From: JAHFUI01 sp041485905 | Lineage (GTDB): Bacteria > Acidobacteriota > Vicinamibacteria > Vicinamibacterales > CAVVIG01 | Assembly: GCA_041485905.1 (NCBI GenBank) | Contig: JBGPKK010000114.1 | Coordinates: 1 to 14,557, forward strand | Direction: 5' to 3' | DNA length: 14,557 nucleotides | Shown: positions 1 through 7,064 of the stretch, piece after piece | How positions within the stretch are numbered: position 1 is the first letter of the stretch | Layout of the letters: every line of letters begins with the position of its first letter | Made by a program: the position numbers and the translations under genes | Notes under the pieces: generated by a model | The model's input: the letters and a program-made list of their open reading frames with translations, nothing else | Database searches by the model: none | Told to the model about the DNA's origin: nothing

Positions 1-1559
1 GAGGATGGCGAAATGGATGCGCGGATCGAGGTTGCCCAAGGCGAGCACCTCGACGTGCTCCAGCAAGGCCGACACCGAACTGGGGCTCGTCAGCATCGTG
101 GGCACGACGACCATCGTGCGGGCGTCATCTGGAATGTGATCGGAGAAGTCGAGGCGAGGCAGGCGACGAGGCGGGATCGCCCGGCGATCACCTGTTGCGC
201 GAGCGCGATCGCGATGTCAGCCGCCGGGATCAGCAGGAGCAGCACCAGAGCGGCCAGGGCACGCGCGGAGGCGCCCTCGTGCCGGGCGTACGCCGCACTC
301 CCGGTCAGCAGCACGGCCGTCATGACCGCGATCGGCCCCAGGTAGAGGAGCGTCGCGTGTGCGAACACCAGACGTCTGATCCGGCTCGCGAGTCGCGGTC
401 GATACGCGACGTCGACCTCGAGGTCGCGCCGCCCCTGATCGATGAGGTGGTACCCGACGTGGGCGGCCCGATCGGCGGGCGATCCGCTGGCGGCCGCCTG
501 GCGGGCGCTTTCGACCGCCCTCAGTGCGACCCTCACCTGAGCGTCTCCGCTCGGCGCCGCGAGCTCCTCAACCGCCTGGCGCTGTCGATCTCGACTGAGA
601 AAGTCCATCCGTCCGTACGCGCCGGCGGGATCGCGCTGCAATACGTGCTCGACCAGACTCACCGACTCGACATACTGGCGCCAATCGAGTGCGGAGCAGA
701 GGCGCAGGCTGGTGATAGCATTGGCCACCGACACCTGGTCGGCTGCCTGCCGCTGGTGTTCGCCGCGAATCGCCGCTTCCGCGGTCGTCTCCTGCGATGC
801 GAGATGCTCCTCGACCGCCGTGCGGATCGACGAAAGCCGAAGACCGTACTCGCGAAGCCGATGCAGGAGCTGGACAACAGACGCGATGCTCAGGCCTGGC
901 GGTAAGGCCTGTACTTGACGTCCGGCGTCTCCGGCTTCGTGTTCGATCCGCGACACGTATGCGTCAGCGGCCAGGCGCGCGTGGCGCGACTCCAATGTCT
1001 CAGCAGCCAGACGTCTGAGGTTTTCGATGAGCGCCAGCTTCAGCATGCTGGGCCACGCCCAGAGCTCGCCGATCGTCAACGGGGCGACGCGCTGGTAGCT
1101 GTTGACGAACACCGCGAGTTGCTGACGGTTGAACCGGCTGTCGCTGTGACGCACCAGCTCGACGGCCATCGCGTAGATCCGCGTGTGACCCGCGTGCTCA
1201 CGCGATGCGAGCGTGGGCAGTTGTCGGTAGTAGGAACCGGGCAGATGCTGGCGGATGTCTCGGATCTCTGACGTCACCAGGTGGAAGTTATCGAGGAGCC
1301 ATTCTGCCGCGGCGGTCACAAACTGCCCGGTCCGGACATCGTCGGCCAGCGTCCGGTACGCCTCGCGCAACACGTGGGTGTTGTCGTCGAATCGCGGAAA
1401 GATGTTGCGGGCGCGGCGCGACGGGCTGGGGTCGACGGTGAAGCTCGCCGCGAGGAGCAACGCCCGCTCTTCGAGCCGCTCGATGCTGAGCAGCTCGTCG
1501 CGAAACGGCTTCTCCGACGATGGCGCCTTGGCACGCCACAGCTGCCGGAATCCGCTCAT
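1..1559 (-). CDS. Cyclic beta-1,2-glucan synthase-like protein (NdvB type), N-terminal part, frameshifted and cut by the window edge
   Basis: Membrane enzyme family that makes or processes cyclic beta-1,2-glucan from UDP-glucose. The N-terminal region carries family-typical blocks, numbered from the ATG at 1559: SIERLEERA (~25-33), DNFHLV (90-95), LPGSYYRQLP (106-115) and LTIGELWAWP (161-170). Two hydrophobic segments follow at ~400-424 and ~433-455. After them the frame read from the start (489 codons) ends in unrelated sequence at 90. The family sequence resumes one base over, with PRRLPRLDFSDHIPDD, MVVVPTML and LALGNLDPRIHFAIL, open to the left edge. That is the entry to the glycosyltransferase domain. 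The full family is about 2,800 residues, so most of it lies outside. A GTG at 1637 would give 26 more residues. I prefer ATG 1559 because its MSGFRQLW...RDELLSIERLE start fits family N-termini, though no good Shine-Dalgarno precedes either. Family call is confident; intactness is not. Confidence 0.85.
178..184 (-). other. Site of one-base frameshift in the glucan synthase-like gene
   Basis: On the minus strand the reading frame goes ...QQVIAG and then diverges from family sequence. Shifting by one base (adding one G to the GGG that is the complement of 180-182) restores QQVIAGAIPPRRLPRLDF, an expected junction between the second membrane segment and the glycosyltransferase domain. The gene therefore lacks one base relative to its family. 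No slippery heptamer is visible, so programmed frameshifting is unlikely. A sequencing or assembly indel, or a real inactivating mutation, are the alternatives. Confidence 0.8.
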
Positions 1560-1843
1560 CGGGCGGGAGCTGTCGCGATCAGTACGGTCAGTGATATGCG
1601 CCCTCCGGGATATGCTTTGGTGAGGGCTGCTTGGCACGCCGAAGCGCCGAAGGCGCGAAGGCGGCAGGGCCAGCTCGGCCGCAGGGCTCAGGAAAGCGAG
1701 ATCGCTAGTATACCGTCGTGGAACCAGGCGAACTGTGTCGTCCCGCGCAGGGTGCCAGCCTGCATTCGTGTATAGTCGATCCGGTTCTGGTCCCGCGTCG
1801 AGCGCGTCTCGTATCGTATCCTTGAATTTTCGAAGGCATTGAC
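1560..1843. other. Divergent intergenic region between the glucan synthase-like gene and the small-gene pair
   Basis: About 284 bases with no gene that I can support. It must hold promoters for both directions. Near-consensus -10 hexamers are present: TATACT on the minus strand (complement of 1707-1712) and TATAGT on the plus strand (1771-1776). Neither has a convincing -35 at 16-18 bases. A TTGACA at 1839-1844 overlaps the start codon of the 1844 gene, so it cannot serve that gene. The left part contains a short GC-rich repeat (1637-1660). Confidence 0.4.
1637..1660. repeat. Three imperfect 8-bp tandem units with a small hairpin
   Basis: Units CGCCGAAG (1637-1644), CGCCGAAG (1645-1652) and GCGCGAAG (1653-1660). 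Within them GCGCC (1644-1648) and GGCGC (1652-1656) can pair across a GAA loop. It lies in the divergent spacer if the glucan synthase-like gene starts at 1559. The role is unknown, and at this G+C content such a short repeat can arise by chance. Confidence 0.4.
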
Positions 1844-2353
1844 ATGAGCACGAGTGTGGAGGTCGCGGACTGGATCAAGCGGATTGCCGACGACGAGCGG
1901 AAGCGGGACACGGTCCGCGTCAGGGAGGACGAGATGGCCGCCCGAAAGGCTGACCTCGTCCGGCGCAATGGCCAGCGACTCGTCGACGAGCTCCGCCTCG
2001 CGGTGACGCGCGACGTCGGAGCCTTCCGCGACGAGTTTGTGGGAGACCGTGCGCGCGACATTGTCGTGGAAGTGACGGTGCCCGACGGCGGGTTCGTGGT
2101 TCGCAAGCCTGCACCTGCAGCTGCGTCTCTCTCGGTCACGCCGAATCTGGAGGTGGCGGCAATGGTCTGCCACTACCGCTTCACGCAGACCAACGGCCTT
2201 CCCCCACGTGAGGATCGCATCGACGTGATGTTCGCCGGCGACGGAGGCGAGACACTGCTCATGAAGCACCACGGGACCGGACAGGTGTTTGCCACCGCCG
2301 ATGCGCTTTCTGAATTTCTGCTCGTTCCAGTATTAACGGGTCGTCCACGTTAA
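1844..2353 (+). CDS. Hypothetical cytoplasmic protein, 169 aa
   Basis: I do not recognise this family. ATG at 1844 is preceded by a weak AAGG (1833-1836). The product has no signal peptide or membrane segment. Residues 1-45 are strongly charged and probably helical (DDERKRDTVRVREDEMAARKA). The remainder alternates hydrophobic and polar residues in a beta-rich pattern (DIVVEVTVPDGGFVV, VAAMVCHYRFTQT, RIDVMFAGDGGETLLMK). The opposite-strand frame (194 codons) is rich in Arg and His and resembles no family, so I take the plus-strand reading as the gene. The next small gene starts 9 bp after the stop, suggesting a two-gene transcript. It is divergent from the glucan synthase-like gene. Function unknown. 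Confidence 0.65.
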   Translation: MSTSVEVADWIKRIADDERKRDTVRVREDEMAARKADLVRRNGQRLVDELRLAVTRDVGAFRDEFVGDRARDIVVEVTVPDGGFVVRKPAPAAASLSVTPNLEVAAMVCHYRFTQTNGLPPREDRIDVMFAGDGGETLLMKHHGTGQVFATADALSEFLLVPVLTGRPR

Positions 2354-2362
2354 TCGACAAAG

Positions 2363-2668
2363 ATGCATCCTCGAGATGAGCCGCCGTTGACACCGCCTCG
2401 CGAGGCGCTGGATGGTCCGTTGTTTGACCTGGGGCGGTACGCTGGATGGTTGGCCAAGGACCATGTGTCGGTCGCGGTCCGAGCCGACGTCAAAGCGTTG
2501 GGTACAGCCATGGGCGCGGGAACCGAAACGTCTCTGTTGTTGTTGACACTCGACAAGGACATCGGGCGGCTGCCCAGCGGCGACATGCGGAAGATGCTTC
2601 GGAAAGCCTTGGGCGAGATTCGCGCCGTGCTCGGGCCCAGTGGAATCGATCTACACGAGGGCTCGTGA
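2363..2668 (+). CDS. Hypothetical small protein, 101 aa
   Basis: Not recognised. It starts with ATG 9 bp after the preceding gene, without a strong Shine-Dalgarno, so translation may depend on the upstream gene. The product is soluble, with a proline-rich start (DEPPLTPPREALDGP) and a middle with alternating hydrophobic residues (DHVSVAVRADVKALGTAM, SLLLLTLDKDIGRLP). The C-terminal half is probably helical (DMRKMLRKALGEIRAVL). No cysteine, signal peptide or enzymatic motif is visible. Third codon positions are mostly G or C, as expected of a real gene here. It ends 36 bp before the convergent flavoprotein gene. The overlapping minus-strand frame (78 codons) is less plausible. Function unknown. 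Confidence 0.55.
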   Translation: MHPRDEPPLTPPREALDGPLFDLGRYAGWLAKDHVSVAVRADVKALGTAMGAGTETSLLLLTLDKDIGRLPSGDMRKMLRKALGEIRAVLGPSGIDLHEGS

Positions 2669-2704
2669 TTACCGTGTAGGCGTCACACGTCCTGCAAGCC
2701 TGGT

Positions 2705-3778
2705 TCATGGGTTCCGCTTTCGCGCCCGCGCGGCCTGGGTGATCTTCTCGCCCATCAGCGCCAGCTTATTGTCGCGAAGTCGCTTCTCGTTCAGCCAGTA
2801 CGGGCTCGTTATTTCCTTGAATGCGTGGATGGCGGCCTGAATCCCTTCGGCCCAGGCGACGGTAATGAGCTTGATATCTCCATGTACGTCGCCGACGGCA
2901 AAGATGCCCTGCCTGCTGGTTTCAAAGTAGGGATCGATGGCGATGCTGCCATCTTCATTCAGCCGCACATTCAGGCGTTCGAACGTCTCTTTCGCGGACA
3001 GGAACCCTATCTGGACGATCGCCAGCGCGCACTCGACCTGCTCGCCGTCGGTCAGATCGAGGCGTATGTATTCTCCCGAAAATTCGGCCGCCCTGATTTC
3101 CGTCGAGACGCGGATTGACGCGCCAGCGTCGCGAATACGCGCCAACGTGTCCGCTTTCCCCGCCGGTACCGCCTCCCGGATAATAAGATCGACCGTTCCC
3201 CGCCTGCCCAACACCATCAGCGCCGCGTCCAGCGCTGAATCGCCCCCGCCGATCACCCCGACGTGCTGGCCTTCGTAGTCTCCAATCTTCGGGACCTTGT
3301 AGTGGACGTTCTTTGAATTGAGCTGGTCGAGCAGGGCAAGCCGTCTTGGGTAATGCAGCAGGCCGAACGCGATGATCACCTTGCGGCAGAGATAACTATG
3401 CCTGCTGGTCACGACCCTCTTCAGACGATCGTCCCCCTGAGCTTCGCCGGTGTCTTCAATGGCGAACAGCTCCTCATTGAAGCGGAATTGGACGAGCGCG
3501 TTCACGGCCTGTCGATAGGTGCGCTCGGAAAGCTCTTCACCGGTGATCCCTTCCGGAAATCCGGGAATATCCACGATCCGCTTGTCGGCGTAGAGAAACT
3601 GCGGCTGTCCTCCCGGCCGGTCCTTTGCTTCGATGACCAGTGTGGTGAGCGCGCGGTGAGCGGTCGTGAGACCTGCCGCGAGACCAGCGGGCCCGGAGCC
3701 GATGATGACCACATCCCAGTAAGAGAGATGATCAAAGTCCAGATCGGCATCGAGCGCCTTGACGCTGAAATCTGCCAT
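2705..3778 (-). CDS. Ferredoxin-NADP+ reductase / thioredoxin-reductase-like FAD-NAD(P)H oxidoreductase
   Basis: Cytoplasmic two-dinucleotide-fold flavoprotein, 357 aa, the normal length for TrxR-type ferredoxin-NADP+ reductases. FAD binding is shown by GSGPAG (27-32) after a beta strand and by the second FAD motif FAVGDV (293-298). NAD(P)H binding is shown by GVIGGGDSA (174-182). Thioredoxin reductases have a CxxC just before the NADPH motif. Here that stretch reads KNVHYKVPKIGDYEGQ, with no cysteine, and the only cysteines are C131 and C250. A thiol-disulfide thioredoxin reductase is therefore unlikely, and an electron-transfer reductase of the YumC type fits better. ATG 3778 has a good Shine-Dalgarno, AAAGGTGG on the minus strand, 7 bases upstream. 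It is divergent from the P1 gene with a 55 bp gap. The physiological partner is not shown by context. Confidence 0.85.
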   Translation of the reverse strand: MADFSVKALDADLDFDHLSYWDVVIIGSGPAGLAAGLTTAHRALTTLVIEAKDRPGGQPQFLYADKRIVDIPGFPEGITGEELSERTYRQAVNALVQFRFNEELFAIEDTGEAQGDDRLKRVVTSRHSYLCRKVIIAFGLLHYPRRLALLDQLNSKNVHYKVPKIGDYEGQHVGVIGGGDSALDAALMVLGRRGTVDLIIREAVPAGKADTLARIRDAGASIRVSTEIRAAEFSGEYIRLDLTDGEQVECALAIVQIGFLSAKETFERLNVRLNEDGSIAIDPYFETSRQGIFAVGDVHGDIKLITVAWAEGIQAAIHAFKEITSPYWLNEKRLRDNKLALMGEKITQAARARKRNP

Positions 3779-3833
3779 GGGGGGACCACCTTTCGCACGT
3801 CAGAATATCCTGGCAAGCGTTATCCTGTTGCGC

Positions 3834-4964
3834 ATGAGCAGAGGATTTTTCGCGTCAGCCGGTGCGCTGGTCACCACGATTGCCGTCGTGTCGCTCGCGC
3901 CAATCCTCGTCGCGGGCCAGACTGCGCCAGCCGCCAGGACGACGGCAAATCCGGCGAAGCCGCTTGCCCCGCCCAAGTCGGCGCAGCCGGCGAAGGCCGG
4001 GTGGACCGCGCCGCGCACACCCTGGGGCGATCCGGATCTCCAGGGAAACTTCACGAACAAAAGCGAGCAGTCGACGCCCTTCGAACGACCCAAGGAGTTT
4101 GAGGGACGGCGGATCGAGGATATCCAGGGTACGGAATTGACCCAAATCCTGCGCGACCGACAGGCGCGTGTGATCGACAACGCGCGTCCGCCTGACGGTG
4201 GTGTCCATGCGCCGCTTCACTGGTCCGATCGGTTCGACATCACCAAGGGAAGCCGACCGTGGCTGGTCGTCGAGCCGCCGGATGGAAAGATCCCGCCGAT
4301 GACGCCGGAAGGGCAGCAGCGCGCGGCCGCGCGTGCGGCAGCGACCGCGGCGGCCAGGCGCGTGCGCGGTCCGGCCGACTCTGCGGAAGACCGCAGCTTG
4401 TACGACCGATGTATCACGCGCGGGCTGCCCGCCTCCATGATGCCGACCATTTACGGCAATTCCTATCAGATCGTGCAAGCGCAAGGATACGTGGCGATTC
4501 GCTACGAGATGATCCACGAGACGCGAATCATCCCGCTCGACGAACGTCCGCGCCTCGGCCGAACCATCCGGCAGTACATGGGCGAGGGCCGCGGCCACTG
4601 GGAAGGAAACACGCTTGTCGTCGAGACGACGAATTTCAGAGAGGAAACCGCTTACAGGGGAGCCGATCCGCAGACCTTGCGGTTGATCGAACGATTCACG
4701 CGCGTTGCCGCCGACAAGGTCATGTGGGCGGTCACGGTCGACGATCCCAGGACATGGACGCGCCCGTGGACATTTGCTGTGCCGCTGACTCTGGATGATA
4801 CAGAACCGGTCTTCGAGTACGCCTGTCACGAGGGGAACTACGGCTTGCGGAACATCCTGAGCGCCGCCCGCGCGGAAGAGAAGGCCGCCGAGGAAGACGC
4901 GAAGAATGGAATCATACGGGCCGCGCCGCGATCGACCGATGGCGGCGAGGAAGCCGGGAGATGA
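3834..4964 (+). CDS. Secreted protein of uncharacterised family, copy P1 (376 aa)
   Basis: Exported protein of unknown function and the first of three paralogues here. ATG 3834 is chosen because a signal peptide begins there (hydrophobic ~11-27, likely cleavage before Q29); in-frame codons upstream run into the divergent promoter gap. A low-complexity Ala/Pro/Lys linker reaches ~55. Conserved blocks follow: PRTPWGDPDLQGNFTN (60-75), TPFERPKEF (81-89), LVVEPPDGKIPPMTPEG (144-160), DRCITRGLP (191-199), YQIVQ (211-215), GHWEGNTLVVETTNF (254-268), ERFTRV (286-291), TVDDPRTWTRPWT (301-313) and ACHEGNYGLRNILS (330-343). The only two cysteines, C193 and C331, sit in conserved motifs and probably form a disulfide. 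It is most similar to P3. No catalytic site is recognised. The motifs look beta-rich, but I do not assign a fold. Confidence 0.85.
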   Translation: MSRGFFASAGALVTTIAVVSLAPILVAGQTAPAARTTANPAKPLAPPKSAQPAKAGWTAPRTPWGDPDLQGNFTNKSEQSTPFERPKEFEGRRIEDIQGTELTQILRDRQARVIDNARPPDGGVHAPLHWSDRFDITKGSRPWLVVEPPDGKIPPMTPEGQQRAAARAAATAAARRVRGPADSAEDRSLYDRCITRGLPASMMPTIYGNSYQIVQAQGYVAIRYEMIHETRIIPLDERPRLGRTIRQYMGEGRGHWEGNTLVVETTNFREETAYRGADPQTLRLIERFTRVAADKVMWAVTVDDPRTWTRPWTFAVPLTLDDTEPVFEYACHEGNYGLRNILSAARAEEKAAEEDAKNGIIRAAPRSTDGGEEAGR

Positions 4965-5001
4965 CGCCGGTTTCGAGCCGTCGGACCTTTGTCAAGGCCG
5001 C

Positions 5002-6249
5002 CTACTTGAAGACGTCGAGCCGCACCGATCGACCCATCTCGTAGTACCCGCGCGGGCTGGGATGAATGCCGTCCCCGCAGTTGAATGGCGGAGAGAGCAG
5101 GTCGGCGTTCTTCGAATCCTGTACAACTTTGTCGAAGTCGATGACCGCATCGAACGGTGCTTTCGTGCGGATCCATTGATTCACCTCGTTGCGGAACCCT
5201 GTCTTCGCCGCGTTCCATCCCGTATTGTTCTCAGCGGGCGGGCGATTGTGCCGCGGGATCATCGTGACGCCCACGATCTTCAATCCCCGCGCCTTCACCC
5301 GGCTGATGACGTCCTGCAGTCCGGCGATGACTTGCATGGCAGGGGCCTCCCGGCGAACATCGTTGGTGCCCATGAACAGGATGACGTGCGTCACACCATG
5401 ATGGGTCAGAACGTCACGCTCGAGCCGCTCCAGGCCAGGCGGACTGTCGGGCGGCGGCTGCAGATTCTGACGCGTGATCGTGTTGCCGCCGATGCCCTCG
5501 TTGACGACGGCTTTGTGTGCCCCCTCCCTTCCGCGGCCGGCCGCATCGAGAGCCAGACGCACCGCGAGCAGGTCTTCCCACCGGTCACGGGCGTCGAGGG
5601 TCGTACACGTGCCGTCGGTGATGGAATCGCCGAACGCCACGACCGATCCGGTGGAAGAGGAAGAGGAAACATCGATCGCCTTCAACCAGAAGGTGGAGGT
5701 GGTCGTGCCGACAAAGGAAGTCGCCATTTCTTCAGCCGCCACATCGCCGGAGCCATTCGTCGTCAAATAGGACGTCACTTGCGCCCCACTGTGTTGGCTT
5801 GGCCGAACATTTGCCGCAGGAATATAGAGACTCACCGCCAGGTCCTGTTGACCCAGCACGTTTATCGGCACCGCATCGCTCGTCACGCTGCCACCCGGCG
5901 GAATGGTCGTGCTCGCGGACTTGTTGAACACGACCTGTCGGTTGGATCCCGCCGCGAGCGTCGCGCCCTGAATCCGCTGTCCCACATACGCTTTCCCGAT
6001 CACGAGCGGAGCGGTCCCGAACGTGTTATCGAGCCGAACGCGTACCGCCTCTCCGGGAATGGTCACCCGCGCAATCATGCGTACCGTCGCATTTGTCACC
6101 GCGGTCGTGCCGAGTGCCTGCTGCGACGTGCCCCAGGCGGTAATCCACCGTGCCGATGTCTGTGGCTGCTGGAGCGCGACGATCGCCGATCCGGAAAGCA
6201 GCGCCACGCCGGCGGCCTTCGCGGTCCTGAGAAGCAGGCGAACACTCAT
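5002..6249 (-). CDS. Secreted SGNH/GDSL-family esterase with N-terminal beta domain
   Basis: Probable carbohydrate or lipid esterase, 415 aa from ATG 6249 (a GTG sits immediately before it). GGGAG, the complement of 6258-6262, lies 8 bases upstream of the ATG. A signal peptide or anchor covers ~1-28. Residues ~35-190 form a beta-rich N-terminal domain common in multidomain GDSL esterases. The hydrolase domain shows block I FGDSITDG with nucleophile S209, block II NEGIGGN (~250-256), block III GTNDV with N296, and block V DGIHPSPRGY with D393 and H396. The Ser-Asp-His triad and oxyanion residues are therefore present. A serine run (SSSSST, ~196-200) links the domains. The substrate cannot be read from sequence. 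The divergent LPMO-like gene suggests an acylated polysaccharide, but that is inference. It converges with P1 over a 37 bp gap. Confidence 0.88.
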   Translation of the reverse strand: MSVRLLLRTAKAAGVALLSGSAIVALQQPQTSARWITAWGTSQQALGTTAVTNATVRMIARVTIPGEAVRVRLDNTFGTAPLVIGKAYVGQRIQGATLAAGSNRQVVFNKSASTTIPPGGSVTSDAVPINVLGQQDLAVSLYIPAANVRPSQHSGAQVTSYLTTNGSGDVAAEEMATSFVGTTTSTFWLKAIDVSSSSSTGSVVAFGDSITDGTCTTLDARDRWEDLLAVRLALDAAGRGREGAHKAVVNEGIGGNTITRQNLQPPPDSPPGLERLERDVLTHHGVTHVILFMGTNDVRREAPAMQVIAGLQDVISRVKARGLKIVGVTMIPRHNRPPAENNTGWNAAKTGFRNEVNQWIRTKAPFDAVIDFDKVVQDSKNADLLSPPFNCGDGIHPSPRGYYEMGRSVRLDVFK

Positions 6250-6303
6250 CACGTCATCTCCCTATTCACTATCCGGATGGGATGCTCACGGTTACGATTG
6301 TCA

Positions 6304-6333
6304 TTGTAAAGGAGGCGCTGACGGTCCGATAAT
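6304..6333 (+). promoter_or_regulatory. Candidate sigma70-type promoter for the LPMO-like/PQQ operon
   Basis: TTGTAA (6304-6309) and GATAAT (6328-6333) are separated by 18 bases, matching the consensus at 4/6 and 5/6 positions. Transcription would begin near 6340, leaving a short leader that carries the Shine-Dalgarno at 6348-6354. It lies in the 112 bp gap between the divergent esterase and LPMO-like genes. Acidobacterial promoter consensus may differ, so this is only a candidate. Confidence 0.35.
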
Positions 6334-6346
6334 CGCACACGGTCCG
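6321..6346. repeat. Direct repeat ACGGTCCG flanking the candidate -10 element
   Basis: ACGGTCCG occurs at 6321-6328 and again at 6339-6346, 18 bases apart from start to start. Each copy contains the palindrome CGGTCCG. The first overlaps the candidate -10 and the second lies at the presumed transcription start. This spacing would suit an operator, but no regulator gene is nearby, and the word is GC-rich enough to recur by chance. Confidence 0.3.
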
Positions 6347-6347
6347 C

Positions 6348-6354
6348 AAAGGAG
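6348..6354 (+). promoter_or_regulatory. Ribosome binding site deciding the start of the LPMO-like gene
   Basis: AAAGGAG ends 7 bases before ATG 6362. It selects this start over in-frame codons that extend upstream to 6023, inside the antisense of the esterase gene. The signal peptide beginning at 6362 agrees. Confidence 0.7.
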
Positions 6355-6361
6355 TATTTCC

Positions 6362-6982
6362 ATGAGACCTTCTGCTCGATTTCTTCTCTTGTTGGCGGCG
6401 CTGACGATGGCTGTGCAGACCACCAGCTACGCGCATTTCAAGCTGCTGGCACCGGCGTCGTGGCTCATCGAAAGCGACCGCGGCGATCCACAGAAGGCAG
6501 GCCCATGCGGCGGCTCCAATACCGATTGGGGCAAACCGAGCTACATCATCAGCAAGGCCGTGGGCGGCTCGAAGCTGCATCTCAAGATTCAGGAAACCAT
6601 CTACCATCCGGGTCATTACCGCGTGGCGTTGGCGATCAACTCGCCGACCGAGCTGCCGGTCGATCCGGAGGTCGCGACAAAGGACAGCGACAGGGGTCCG
6701 CAGTCGGTGTCAGCGGCGATCAAAAGTCCGCCGTCCATCCCGGTGCTCGCCGATGGGCTGTTCGTCCACGCCACTCGGCCAGCCGGCGCGATGGATCCCT
6801 TTGAGACGGACGTGCAGCTTCCGAACATCAGCTGCAGGAAGTGCACGCTGCAAGTCGTGCAGTTCATGGCCGATCACGGCTTCAACAACCCTGGTGGATA
6901 TTCCTATCATCACTGCGCGGAGCTGCAGATTACGAGGGACCCCGCCAAGCCGCTCGACACGGGGTGGCCGGCGGAACGCTGA
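6362..6982 (+). CDS. Secreted polysaccharide-monooxygenase-like protein with predicted N-terminal histidine (SCE4755-type)
   Basis: 206 aa. A signal peptide (hydrophobic ~7-18) ends TSYA, and the mature protein would begin HFKLLAPASW (H25). An N-terminal histidine directly after signal cleavage is the hallmark of lytic polysaccharide monooxygenases and related copper proteins, where it forms half of the copper histidine brace. Candidates for the second histidine are H85 in HPGHYRVAL, H82, H136, H172, and H183/H184 in YHHC. Four cysteines (C49, C158, C161, C185) could form two disulfides. Sequence and size match what I know as the SCE4755 family of polysaccharide-monooxygenase-like proteins, known mainly by annotation. 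No carbohydrate-binding module is attached. It is divergent from the esterase, and the PQQ dehydrogenase starts 82 bp downstream. Copper binding and oxidative cleavage are inferred; a copper-handling role without catalysis is possible. Confidence 0.8.
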   Translation: MRPSARFLLLLAALTMAVQTTSYAHFKLLAPASWLIESDRGDPQKAGPCGGSNTDWGKPSYIISKAVGGSKLHLKIQETIYHPGHYRVALAINSPTELPVDPEVATKDSDRGPQSVSAAIKSPPSIPVLADGLFVHATRPAGAMDPFETDVQLPNISCRKCTLQVVQFMADHGFNNPGGYSYHHCAELQITRDPAKPLDTGWPAER

Positions 6983-6991
6983 ACGGGGAAG

Positions 6992-7019
6992 TGCAAACTG
7001 CAGACTGCAAATTGCTGAT
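6992..7019. repeat. Four imperfect tandem heptamers (TGCNRAY-like)
   Basis: TGCAAAC, TGCAGAC, TGCAAAT and TGCTGAT follow one another without spacing between 6992 and 7019, in the 82 bp gap between the LPMO-like and PQQ dehydrogenase genes. The stretch is AT-richer than its surroundings. Its regular 7-base period suggests replication slippage or a dispersed short-repeat family. No hairpin is evident. Confidence 0.55.
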
Positions 7020-7064
7020 TGGATTCCCGGTGCCGAGTTCGTCGGCGCATGAAAAGGCCGCGCG

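Noticed and set aside
1839..1844. Perfect TTGACA as a -35 element
   Set aside because: It overlaps the ATG of the 1844 gene, and no -10 at the right distance serves the next gene.
1688..2272. Minus-strand 194-codon frame opposite the 1844-2353 gene
   Set aside because: His/Arg-rich composition without family resemblance. The plus-strand frame has a better start context and amino acid composition.
2673..2689. CGTGT-loop-ACACG hairpin between the convergent 2668 and 2705 gene ends, as a terminator
   Set aside because: The stem is only five base pairs and no T-run follows on either strand.
3855..4829. Minus-strand open frame (324 codons) across P1, and a similar one (344 codons) at 9801-10835 across P3
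   Set aside because: Both translations resemble each other only because P1 and P3 are paralogues. The sense strand has signal peptides, ribosome sites and conserved motifs; the antisense frames have none.
4906..6309. Long plus-strand open frame (467 codons) across the esterase gene
   Set aside because: It is antisense to a GDSL hydrolase with all catalytic blocks. Its translation is Arg/His-rich and matches no family; such shadows are common at high third-position G+C.
6308..6332. AAAGGAGG followed by CTG-ACG-GTC-CGA-TAA as a leader peptide
   Set aside because: It would need a CTG start and encode four residues, and it lies within the candidate promoter spacer.
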